This document shows positions 8,802 through 16,610 of a stretch of 49,509 nt of DNA, piece after piece. This DNA is from Thermoflexus sp. GTDB lineage: Bacteria > Chloroflexota > Anaerolineae > Thermoflexales > Thermoflexaceae. The position numbers and the translations under genes were made by a program. The DNA is taken from contig NZ_DAOUCJ010000044.1 of the NCBI RefSeq assembly GCF_034432235.1, positions 1 to 49,509 on the forward strand, given 5' to 3'. The first letter of the stretch is position 1, and each line of letters starts with the position of its first letter. Under the pieces are notes generated by a model. The model saw nothing but the letters and a program-made list of their open reading frames with translations, made no database searches and was not told the DNA's origin.

Positions 8802-8802
8802 T
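8774..8802 (+). promoter_or_regulatory. Promoter of tldD
   Basis: TTGGGA (8774-8779), a 17-base spacer and a perfect TATAAT (8797-8802) lie at the end of the MFS gene, 60 bases before the tldD start. The -10 overlaps the MFS stop codon. Confidence 0.65.
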
Positions 8803-8862
8803 ACAGGCGCACGGGTTCCGCCGCTGGCCCTCCCTCGAAACCTCACCCGGAAGGAGGCGAAC

Positions 8863-10335
8863 GTGAAGGAGCTCCTGGAGCGGGCACTGAACGCCGCGCA
8901 GCTGAAAGGCGCATCCTACGCGGATGTCCGCTTGGTCCACCGCATCGAGCAATCCCTGCTGGTCCGCAACGGCGTGGTCCAGGGCATCAGCCAGCTCGAA
9001 GACATGGGCTTCGGGGTCCGGGTGATCGCGGACGGCGCGTGGGGATTCGCCTCCAGCGCCCGGCTGACGCTGGAGGAAGCGGAGCGGATCGCCGAGCGGG
9101 CCGTTCAGATCGCGAAGGCCAGCGCCCTCTTCAAGAAGGAAGACGTGGATATCGGCCCTCCGGTCGTTCAGCGGGGGACCTATCGGACGCCGGTGCAGAT
9201 CGATCCGTTCACCGTCCCCCTGGAGAAGAAGCTGGAGGTCCTGATGGCCGCCGACGCGGCGATGCGGGCGGTGAAGGGGATCGCTGCCACCGAGGCGGAG
9301 ATGGTGTTCCTCCGCGAGCACAAGATCTTCGCCAGCACCGAGGGATCGTGGATTGAGCAGGAGATCATCGAGTCGGGCTGCGGCATCGAGGCCCTCGCCG
9401 TGGGGCCCGATGAGGTCCAGCACCGATCCTATCCGAACTCCGTGGGCCGTCATCAAATGACCCGGGGATGGGAGTTCATCGAGGAATGCGACCTGCCGGG
9501 CCACGCGCCGCGCATCGCGGAGGAAGCGGTCGCGTTGCTAAGCGCCGATCCATGCCCCGACACCGTGACCACAGTGATCCTGGGAGGCTCCCAGGTGGCC
9601 CTGCAGATCCATGAGTCATGCGGGCATCCCATCGAGCTGGATCGCGTGTTCGGGACGGAGGCGGCCTATGCCGGGACCTCCTTCCTGACCCCGGAGAAAC
9701 TGGGGACCTTCCGCTACGGCTCGGAGGTGGTGAACATCACGGCGGATGCCACGCTGCCCGGGGGCCTGGGGACCTTCGGATGGGACGATGAGGGGGTTCC
9801 GGCCCAGCGCGTGGATATTGTGAAGGAGGGCCTTTTCGTCGGCTATATGACCTCCCGGGAGACCGCCCGACAGCTGTTAAAGCTGCTGGGCCCTTCCCCT
9901 TACGTGACCGGCCTCTCGAACGGAACCATGCGGGCCTCCGGATGGAACCGCATCCCCCTGATCCGCATGACGAACGTGAACCTTCTTCCGGGGACATGGC
10001 GCCTGGAGGATCTGATCGCAGACACCGAGGAAGGGATCTTCATGGACACCAACCGCTCCTGGAGCATTGATGATAAGCGATTGAATTTCCAGTTCGGCTG
10101 CGAGATCGCCTGGGAGATCAAAGGGGGGAAGCTGACTCGCATGCTGAAGAACCCGATTTACACCGGGATCACGCCGGAGTTCTGGCGCTCCTGCGATGCG
10201 GTATGCAACGCCGATCACTGGGTGATCTGGGGGACGCCGAACTGCGGCAAGGGGCAGCCTTCGCAGCTGGCGCACACCGGCCATGGGGCCGCCCCCGCCC
10301 GCTTTCGGAACGTGCGGGTGTTCAGCCGCAAGTAG
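8863..10335 (+). CDS. tldD: TldD metallopeptidase subunit
   Basis: A 490-residue member of the TldD/PmbA family. It carries the zinc motif HESCGH (His250, Glu251, His255), the HExxxH signature of catalytic TldD, followed by the conserved DRVFG-type block. TldD pairs with TldE to make a heterodimeric protease that degrades unfolded peptides threaded into its cavity; in some bacteria it matures microcins or controls CcdA. The start is GTG at 8863 behind AAGGAGGCGAAC. The tldE gene follows after 50 bases and is surely cotranscribed. No peptide precursor gene is visible nearby, so housekeeping proteolysis is the simplest role. Confidence 0.95.
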   Translation: MKELLERALNAAQLKGASYADVRLVHRIEQSLLVRNGVVQGISQLEDMGFGVRVIADGAWGFASSARLTLEEAERIAERAVQIAKASALFKKEDVDIGPPVVQRGTYRTPVQIDPFTVPLEKKLEVLMAADAAMRAVKGIAATEAEMVFLREHKIFASTEGSWIEQEIIESGCGIEALAVGPDEVQHRSYPNSVGRHQMTRGWEFIEECDLPGHAPRIAEEAVALLSADPCPDTVTTVILGGSQVALQIHESCGHPIELDRVFGTEAAYAGTSFLTPEKLGTFRYGSEVVNITADATLPGGLGTFGWDDEGVPAQRVDIVKEGLFVGYMTSRETARQLLKLLGPSPYVTGLSNGTMRASGWNRIPLIRMTNVNLLPGTWRLEDLIADTEEGIFMDTNRSWSIDDKRLNFQFGCEIAWEIKGGKLTRMLKNPIYTGITPEFWRSCDAVCNADHWVIWGTPNCGKGQPSQLAHTGHGAAPARFRNVRVFSRK

Positions 10336-10385
10336 AAAGCGACACGGCCGGTCCCCAGACGATGAGGATCCACAGGGAGGTGACA

Positions 10386-11744
10386 ATGCTGGGCGAATCC
10401 CAGATCCGCGAGCTCCTGGAGAAAGCCTTAACGATCTCCCCGGCGGATGAGACGGAGATCGTCCTGGAAGCCCACGATAGCGCCCTGACCCGCTTCGCGA
10501 ACAACACCATCCATCAGAACGTGGCGGAAGTGAACGCAGAGATCGCGGTCCGTGTGGTGGTGGGGAAACGGGTGGGCTCGGCGATCACCAATCGTCTGAC
10601 AGAGGAAGCCCTCGGGCGGGCGATCGAGGAGGCGGTGGCCATCGCCCGGCTGCAGCCGGAGAACCCGGAGTTCCCGGGCCTTCCAGATCCGGCGCCCATT
10701 GAGCCGGTTCTCGCCTTCGATGAAGCGGTGGCGGGCGCCACGCCGGAATGGCGGGCGCGGGCCATCGGGCCCATCTGCCGGATGGCGGAATCCGTGGGAG
10801 CCAGCGCGGCGGGCGCGCTCTCCACCGGGATCTACGAGCTGGCGGTGGCGAACTCCCGGGGGGTGTTCGCCTACCACGTCGGCACCGAGGCCCATTTCAC
10901 CACCGTCGTGATGTGCGATGACGGGTCCGGGTATGCCCATCGGGCCGCCTGGCGTCTGACCGATCTGCATGGGGAAGCCCTGGGCCGCTCCGCGATCGAA
11001 AAGGCCCTGCGAAGCCGGAACCCCCGCCCGGTGGAGCCGGGGGTGTATCCGGTGGTCCTGGAGCCCTACGCGGTGGATGATATCCTCTCCTGGCTGGGCT
11101 ACGCAGGCGCCGGCGCGCTGGCCGTCCAGGAAGGCCGATCGTGGATGAATGATCGGATCGGCCGCCCGATCATGTCCCCCATGGTAACCATCTGGGATGA
11201 CGGTCGGGATCCAACGGGGTTGCCGCTTCCGTTCGATTTTGAGGGCGTTCCCCGCCAGCGCGTGGTCATCGTGGAGAAGGGCGTCCCCCAGGGCCCGGTC
11301 TACGATACCATCACCGCCGCCCGGGAGGGGCGGCGTTCCACCGGTCACGCCCTCCCCCGCTCCCGCCCCCAGATGGCCAGCCTGGGGCCCATTCCCCTTC
11401 ACCTGTTCATGGCCCCCGGGGAGGCGACGCTGGAGGAGATGATCCGCCAGGTGGATCGCGGCCTTTACATCACCCGGTTCTGGTATACCCGCCTGGTCCA
11501 TCCGCGGGATTGCGTCCTGACCGGGATGACCCGGGATGGGGTGTTCTGGATCGAGAAAGGGGAGATCGCCTACCCGGTGCAGAACCTGCGATTCACCCAA
11601 GGCTACGTGCCGGCCCTGGCTCAAGTGCGGGCTGTGGGGAAGGAGCGCTGGGTGCTTTCTGAAGGGTTCGGGTTCACCTGCGTTCCAGCCCTCCTGCTGG
11701 AGGCGTTCACCTTCACCGGGGTGACCGAGATGCCCGGGGGTTAG
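10386..11744 (+). CDS. pmbA: TldE/PmbA protease subunit
   Basis: A 452-residue TldD/PmbA-family protein lacking the HExxxH zinc motif, as expected for the non-catalytic TldE partner. Conserved family blocks include RFANN near residue 38, an EPYAVDDIL segment in the middle and a FDFEGVPRQR strand. It completes the heterodimer with the preceding TldD. The ATG at 10386 follows AGGGAGGTGACA. The frame extends upstream into tldD but without homology. A palindromic terminator-like sequence begins at its stop codon. Confidence 0.94.
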   Translation: MLGESQIRELLEKALTISPADETEIVLEAHDSALTRFANNTIHQNVAEVNAEIAVRVVVGKRVGSAITNRLTEEALGRAIEEAVAIARLQPENPEFPGLPDPAPIEPVLAFDEAVAGATPEWRARAIGPICRMAESVGASAAGALSTGIYELAVANSRGVFAYHVGTEAHFTTVVMCDDGSGYAHRAAWRLTDLHGEALGRSAIEKALRSRNPRPVEPGVYPVVLEPYAVDDILSWLGYAGAGALAVQEGRSWMNDRIGRPIMSPMVTIWDDGRDPTGLPLPFDFEGVPRQRVVIVEKGVPQGPVYDTITAAREGRRSTGHALPRSRPQMASLGPIPLHLFMAPGEATLEEMIRQVDRGLYITRFWYTRLVHPRDCVLTGMTRDGVFWIEKGEIAYPVQNLRFTQGYVPALAQVRAVGKERWVLSEGFGFTCVPALLLEAFTFTGVTEMPGG

Positions 11745-11777
11745 CATGCCGTAGGGGCACGGCATGCCGTGTCTTTA
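11744..11777 (+). terminator. Palindromic element/terminator after the tldD-tldE operon
   Basis: GCATGCCGT and ACGGCATGC flank a 6-base loop. An alternative palindrome, GGCACGGCATGCCGTGTC, overlaps it, and a short TTT follows. The GGGGCACGGCATGCCGTG core also looks like a dispersed intergenic palindrome, so its role as terminator is only probable. Confidence 0.5.
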
Positions 11778-11798
11778 CCTTATATATGGAGGTTTCCG

Positions 11799-13211
11799 GT
11801 GAGCGAATCGACAGCGCGGCTGGCCGTGCATGGGCATTTCTATCAGCCCCCCCGGGAGGATCCGTGGACCGGGGAGGTCCCTCCGGAGCCCGGGGCGGAG
11901 CCGTATCACGATTTCAACGAGAAGATCACGGCGGAGTGCTACCGGCCGCTGGCTGAGCGCTGCCTCTTTGAGCGGATCAGCTTCAATATAGGGCCTACCC
12001 TGATCGCCTGGCTGGCCCGACATGATCCGGAGACCTATCGGAGGATCCTGGAGGCGGATCGGGCGAACGTGGCCCGCGGCGTGGGGAACGCCATCGCCCA
12101 ATCGGCCCATCACACGATCCTCCCCCTCGCCCGACGCCGCGATCGGATCACCCAGGTCTACTGGGGGATTCAATCCTTCCAGCATCGCTTCGGCCGGCAT
12201 CCCCGGGGGATGTGGCTGCCGGAGATGGCCGTGGATCTTACCACCCTGGAGGTGTTGGCCGAGGCCGGCCTGACGTTTACCATCCTTTCCTCCGAGCAGG
12301 TGCGAGGGGAACTCACTCGGGGCGCCGGGCCGTATCGGGTCCGCCTGGAGGCCAACGCGTATTTCACGGTCTTCGTCCGGGATCGCGATCTTTCGAATCA
12401 GGTCTCCTTCGCGATGCCCTCGCTGGGGCCAGCGGATCGCTGGGCCCAGGAGGTCCTGCGAGGCCGGCGCGATCTGACGCTGCTGGCGATGGATGGGGAG
12501 ACCTTCGGCCATCATCACCGGGAAGGGGTGGGCTTCCTGGAGCGCCTGCTCCACCCGCAGGCCGCTGCCTATGAAGTCGTAACCCTTACCGAGCATCTGC
12601 GGGCGCATCCGCCGGTGGAGGAAATCGAGGTGATCCAGAACACGGCTTGGAGCTGTTCCCACGGCCTGGCCCGCTGGAGCACGGGATGCGCCTGCACCCC
12701 CGGGGATTCGCGGTGGAAAGCGATCCTGCGGGCGGCGATGGATCTGCTTTCGGAGGAGATCGACGCCGCCTATCTGGACCTGGCCCACGGGCGCGTCGGG
12801 AATCCGTGGCGGCTGCGGGACGAGTATATCCATGTGGTCCTGGGGGTGATGGACGCCGGCTCGCTCCTGCGGGAATTCGCCGATCGTCCCTTTTCCACCG
12901 AGGTCGAGCAGCGCCTGCTGCGGGCCCTTCAGGCCCAGGTCCACCGCCAGCGCATGTTTGCCAGCTGCGGCTGGTTCTATGCAGATCTGGACAGCTTGGA
13001 GCCCCGCCTGGTGATCCGCCAAGCGGCACGGGCCATCGAGCTGATCCATGAAGCGACAGGGGTCGATCTGAGCGAGGGATTCCGCCGGGCCCTGGCGCTG
13101 GCCCGAAGCGGGCGCACTGGCAAAACCGGCGCCCAGATCTTCGATGAGATCTGGAACAGCCGGCCTTCGGGGCTCCAGAGCGAAAGCCCCCCGTCGAGGC
13201 TCTCCCTCTGA
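11799..13211 (+). CDS. GH57 family glycoside hydrolase (with DUF3536-like C-terminus)
   Basis: A 470-residue enzyme of glycoside hydrolase family 57, whose members are alpha-amylases, 4-alpha-glucanotransferases or branching enzymes. It shows the family's HFYQPP motif (13-18), the nucleophile Glu142 in WLPE, and the acid Asp232 in MDGETFGHHH. After about residue 280 it reads NTAWSCSHG...RW, typical of the DUF3536 region. That region is shorter than in full-length homologues, which I recall as around 800 residues, so this is a compact form. The start is GTG at 11799 behind TGGAGG; an earlier in-frame GTG at 11769 lacks a ribosome site. Substrate is probably an alpha-glucan, which is inference. 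Confidence 0.88.
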   Translation: MSESTARLAVHGHFYQPPREDPWTGEVPPEPGAEPYHDFNEKITAECYRPLAERCLFERISFNIGPTLIAWLARHDPETYRRILEADRANVARGVGNAIAQSAHHTILPLARRRDRITQVYWGIQSFQHRFGRHPRGMWLPEMAVDLTTLEVLAEAGLTFTILSSEQVRGELTRGAGPYRVRLEANAYFTVFVRDRDLSNQVSFAMPSLGPADRWAQEVLRGRRDLTLLAMDGETFGHHHREGVGFLERLLHPQAAAYEVVTLTEHLRAHPPVEEIEVIQNTAWSCSHGLARWSTGCACTPGDSRWKAILRAAMDLLSEEIDAAYLDLAHGRVGNPWRLRDEYIHVVLGVMDAGSLLREFADRPFSTEVEQRLLRALQAQVHRQRMFASCGWFYADLDSLEPRLVIRQAARAIELIHEATGVDLSEGFRRALALARSGRTGKTGAQIFDEIWNSRPSGLQSESPPSRLSL

Positions 13212-13281
13212 CACAAAGGCGAGGGATGAAGCCTCCCACTTCCTTGTCCGCCCCGTCCAGGAGAAGGCCCGCCCCTCCGGC

Positions 13282-13695
13282 TCAGAGATCGGGGGGCCGA
13301 TCCATGTCCGAGGCGATCTTCAGATCCAGAATCGGGGAGCCATCCAGCGCGTCCAGCCCCCGCACGCGCACAACAGGGCCTTCGATGGCCACCACCCGCA
13401 CCCCCGTGAGCCCGATGGGATTGGGTCGATACGGGGAACGGGTGGCGAAAACCCCTTTCACAGGCTGGGTGGGATCGCCCCGGGGATGCACTTTCAGGCG
13501 GATCTCCTTCACCCGGTCCAGAACGTAAATGACCATCAGCCCATCGCCCGGCTGCAAACCCTCCAGACCCTCCACGAACGCCGGATCCAGGACCAGTTCG
13601 CTCTCCTCCTGGCGCATCACATCCGCTTCCGTCCACTCCGAGAAGCGGTTCCGAACATAACCAATGGCCCGGAACACCCATTCTTTCTGGCCCAT
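13282..13695 (-). CDS. trmO: TrmO/TsaA family tRNA m6t6A37 methyltransferase
   Basis: A 137-residue single-domain protein of the TsaA-like beta-barrel family. It carries HPRGD, TRSPYRPNPIGLT and LDALDGSPILDLK, the conserved SAM-binding and catalytic blocks of TrmO. TrmO N6-methylates t6A at position 37 of certain tRNAs. The E. coli enzyme has an extra C-terminal domain, whereas this is the short form common elsewhere. The start at 13695 is the first ATG before the conserved RAIGYVRN segment. It is convergent with the GH57 gene; upstream lies a palindrome-rich gap. Confidence 0.9.
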   Translation of the reverse strand: MGQKEWVFRAIGYVRNRFSEWTEADVMRQEESELVLDPAFVEGLEGLQPGDGLMVIYVLDRVKEIRLKVHPRGDPTQPVKGVFATRSPYRPNPIGLTGVRVVAIEGPVVRVRGLDALDGSPILDLKIASDMDRPPDL

Positions 13696-13749
13696 GACCG
13701 CTCCCTATCGCACTGTGGACGAATCGGGTAAGGGAGGCTTTCACGGGGC

Positions 13750-13873
13750 GCCGATTGGAAATCGGCCTCACAAGAGGCTCCGCGCCTCGTGAGGCCTTCG
13801 TCAACGTGAGGTGTCTTTTGGACGACGCAGGCCGGCCATCGGTCAAAGGCCCTTGAGGTCGAATTCATTCGAC
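13750..13873. repeat. Cluster of intergenic palindromes (13696-14103 has no gene)
   Basis: This 408-base gap holds no plausible gene. Three strong hairpins are visible. GCCGATT/AATCGGC has a 3-base loop (13750-13766). GGCCTCAC/GTGAGGCC contains an inner GAGG/CCTC stem (13764-13796). GTCGAA/TTCGAC has loop TTCA (13858-13873). The first two overlap and would compete. They may be dispersed palindromic repeats or the remnant of a small element. The rest of the gap holds the hppA terminator. Confidence 0.55.
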
Positions 13874-13983
13874 ATCCCTTCACACCCCGCGTCGACGCCC
13901 GCTTCGATCGTTGCATCTTGAATCATGGAATCGGGTCATAGGCTCCCACCGGTGGACGACACAGAGGCCCAGGTAAGCTGTAA

Positions 13984-14028
13984 GCCAAAAAAGAGGCTGG
14001 ACCGATGGCCCACGGCCGCCGATCCAGC
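13984..14028 (-). terminator. Intrinsic terminator of hppA
   Basis: On the minus strand GGCTGGA and TCCAGCC form a stem, extended by TCGG/ATCGG with minor mismatches, followed by TCTTTTTT. It lies about 75 bases past the hppA stop. Confidence 0.75.
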
Positions 14029-14103
14029 CCCGTGGAAGTTTTTGCTCCCCAGGGGAGTGGAGTAAGCGCCGAAGGCGTCTCCTCAACTCCCGGAGCTCCT
14101 CCT

Positions 14104-16416
14104 TCACTGTCCCGATCCGGAAGCCGGAGCTCCCGCGAGCTCCGGCACCTCCCGCTTGCTCTGCCAGACCACCCAGAGGAGCACCGCCAGGAGCACTCCC
14201 ACCGCGGCACCGATAGCCAGCAACGTCCCGATGGTGAGAACCCCCCGGAACTGAACGATGATCGGCGCGGCCAGCACGGAGACCAGATTCACCGCCTTGA
14301 TCATCGGGTTGATGGCCGGGCCGGCGGTGTCCTTCAGTGGATCCCCGACGGTGTCGCCGACCACGCTGGCCTTGTGGCGCTCACTGCCCTTGCCCAGATT
14401 GCGAGCTGGATCCCGCGGCTCGTTCTCCACGCGCTTCTTGGCGTTATCCCAGGCCGCCCCGGCGTTGGCCATGAAGACCGCCAGCAGCTGTCCCACCAGG
14501 ATGGACCCCGCCAGGAAGGCGCCCAGGGCCTCCACCTGGAGCACCAGGCCCACCACCAGCGGGGTAGCCACCGAGAGCAGCGCCAGGGAGAGGAGCTCCT
14601 TCTGGGCGGCCAGGGTGCAGATCGAAACCACCCGGGCGTAGTCGGGTTTCACCGTTCCCTCCAGGACCCCCGGGATGCGGAACTGACGTCGCACCTCCTC
14701 CACGATCAGAGTGGCCGCGCGGCTTACAGCCCGGATAGCGAAGGAGGAGAAGAGCCACGGCAGCGCCCCGCCCAACAGCAGGCCCACGAACACCAGCGGA
14801 TGGTCGATCCGGATCCCGACATCCTGCAGGGTGGGCTTCTGCCCAAGCTGGGCCTGGACCTTGCTGACATCCGTGAGGTAAGAGCCGAAAAGAGCCACGG
14901 CGGCGATCACCGCGGTGGCAATGGCCAGGCCCTTGGTGGTGGCCTTCGTGGTGTTGCCCACCGCATCCAGGTCCGCCAGCACCTCTTGGGCGCTCTCCTC
15001 CAGCCCGGCCATCTCCGCGATCCCGCCGGCGTTGTCGGTCACCGGGCCGTAGGAATCCATCCCCACCACGTTGCCGGTGAGCATCAGCAGCCCAATTCCG
15101 GTAAGGGAGACCCCGTAGAGCACATAGACCGGCGGCAGGCCCCAGTAGATCAGGGTGGAGGCGGCGATGGTGAGGGCGATGACCACAATCGCCCACACCG
15201 TGGATTCATAGCCCACGGCCAGGCCGCTAAGGATCGTGGTGGCCGGGCCGGCGCGGGTGGCCTTCTCGATCTCACCCACTGGAGCCCGCTCGGTGCTGGT
15301 GAAGTAATCCGTCAGCCGCTCAATGACAATGGAGAGAATCAGCCCCACCGTCGTTGAAGCCACCACCCGCCAGTCCTTCGCGTAGAGCAGGCCGATCGTT
15401 CCGAAGCCCAGGAAGGAGAGAACGGCTCCAACGAAGAAGCCCCGGCTGATGGCCCGCAGCGCGTCCCCCCGGCGGCCGGCCACGCCCCCCACCGCGTATG
15501 TGCTGAGGATCGAGGCGATCACCCCCACCGCCCGGGCTAGCAGCGGAAAGATGATCCACACCATCGAGTGGTTCGGGTCGACCGCGCGGACGGCCAGGCC
15601 GAGGATCATCGCCGAGACCATAGTGACCTCATAGGACTCGAAGATGTCCGCGGCCATCCCGGCGCAATCGCCGACGTTGTCGCCCACCAGATCGGCCACC
15701 ACCGCCGCATTGCGGGGGTCATCCTCCGGGACGTCCATTTCCACCTTGCCAACCAGGTCCGCCCCCACGTCCGCGGCTTTGGTGTAGATGCCGCCGCCCA
15801 CCCGCATGAACAGGGCCAGCAGCGTCCCGCCGAATCCAAAGCCGAGGAGGGCATCCGGCGCGGCGATCCCGAAAATCAGAAAGATGATGGAACCGCCCAG
15901 CAACCCCAGGCCATTGGTCAGCATCCCGGTGATGGTGCCGGCCCGATAGGCCAGGCGCAGGGCCGCCTCATACCCGCGGGTCCGCGCGGCCTCGGCCACC
16001 CGGATGTTCCCCTGGACAGCCATCCGCATCCCCAGCTGCCCGACCGCGAGGGAGAACCCGGCGCCCAGCAGGAAAGCGACCGCGCGGCCCAGTCCCATCA
16101 CCAGCCGCAAGGTGTTCTCATCCAGCTGGGGGAAGACCTCCCGCGCTTCCGGTGAAGGGGGGACGATGTAAACGCTGAGGAAGAGCAACACGCTCAGGAG
16201 GCCCATGAACGGCAGGATGCTCATCAGCTGCCGGCGCAGATAGGCCTCGGCCCCCTCTCGGATGGCCTCCCAGACCTCCTGCATCTTCGGCGTGCCCTTC
16301 GGGTGGCGCATGACCTCCGTCCGGAGGATCCAGGCGAAGATCAGGCTCACCACGGCCACCCCAAGCACGGCCAGCACCGCATAGAACTCAAACGGCGTGA
16401 GCCCATGCCAGGTCAT
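14104..16416 (-). CDS. hppA: K+-independent H+-translocating membrane pyrophosphatase
   Basis: A 770-residue integral membrane enzyme that couples pyrophosphate hydrolysis to proton pumping across the cytoplasmic membrane. Substrate-site blocks are DVGADLVGKVE (217-227) and GDNVGDCAGMAADIFE (245-260). The cation determinant reads GNTTKATTKG, with Lys491 where K+-dependent enzymes have Ala, so it belongs to the K+-independent subfamily. Around 16 membrane helices fit the profile. The ATG at 16416 follows GGGAGGTGCGCGG. It has its own promoter and terminator and is probably monocistronic. In thermophiles this pump recovers energy from biosynthetic pyrophosphate. Confidence 0.97.
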   Translation of the reverse strand: MTWHGLTPFEFYAVLAVLGVAVVSLIFAWILRTEVMRHPKGTPKMQEVWEAIREGAEAYLRRQLMSILPFMGLLSVLLFLSVYIVPPSPEAREVFPQLDENTLRLVMGLGRAVAFLLGAGFSLAVGQLGMRMAVQGNIRVAEAARTRGYEAALRLAYRAGTITGMLTNGLGLLGGSIIFLIFGIAAPDALLGFGFGGTLLALFMRVGGGIYTKAADVGADLVGKVEMDVPEDDPRNAAVVADLVGDNVGDCAGMAADIFESYEVTMVSAMILGLAVRAVDPNHSMVWIIFPLLARAVGVIASILSTYAVGGVAGRRGDALRAISRGFFVGAVLSFLGFGTIGLLYAKDWRVVASTTVGLILSIVIERLTDYFTSTERAPVGEIEKATRAGPATTILSGLAVGYESTVWAIVVIALTIAASTLIYWGLPPVYVLYGVSLTGIGLLMLTGNVVGMDSYGPVTDNAGGIAEMAGLEESAQEVLADLDAVGNTTKATTKGLAIATAVIAAVALFGSYLTDVSKVQAQLGQKPTLQDVGIRIDHPLVFVGLLLGGALPWLFSSFAIRAVSRAATLIVEEVRRQFRIPGVLEGTVKPDYARVVSICTLAAQKELLSLALLSVATPLVVGLVLQVEALGAFLAGSILVGQLLAVFMANAGAAWDNAKKRVENEPRDPARNLGKGSERHKASVVGDTVGDPLKDTAGPAINPMIKAVNLVSVLAAPIIVQFRGVLTIGTLLAIGAAVGVLLAVLLWVVWQSKREVPELAGAPASGSGQ

Positions 16417-16474
16417 CCGCGCACCTCCCTAAGGGTTTCGATTAGCGGGGGAATGTGAGGAAAGACGCAAACCC

Positions 16475-16503
16475 ATTCTACAAACTTTAAAAGGAAGGGT
16501 CAA
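16475..16503 (-). promoter_or_regulatory. Promoter of hppA
   Basis: On the minus strand TTGACC (16498-16503), a 17-base AT-rich spacer and TAGAAT (16475-16480) form a good sigma-70-type promoter about 60 bases before the hppA ATG. Confidence 0.7.
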
Positions 16504-16549
16504 GGGGAAGGGGAACCGAAAGGAGGCCACCGTCCAGCGCATCTTCACA

Positions 16550-16609
16550 GGGGGCCAGGCGCTCCTCCCCACGGACCGGTCCACGCGGGTAGAGCAGCCC
16601 CTGGCCCCC
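16550..16609 (-). terminator. Long stem-loop after the NRAMP gene
   Basis: A perfect 10-bp stem, GGGGGCCAGG/CCTGGCCCCC, encloses a 40-base loop that begins 2 bases after the NRAMP-USP stop. No T-run follows, so it could be a weak terminator or a 3'-end stabiliser. Confidence 0.4.
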
Positions 16610-16610
16610 C

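Noticed and set aside
11775..13214. Minus-strand open frame of about 480 codons opposite the GH57 gene
   Set aside because: No family motifs; the plus strand carries the catalytic GH57 motifs.
14005..15357. Plus-strand open frame of about 450 codons opposite hppA
   Set aside because: Antisense to the conserved pyrophosphatase; composition is that of a shadow frame.
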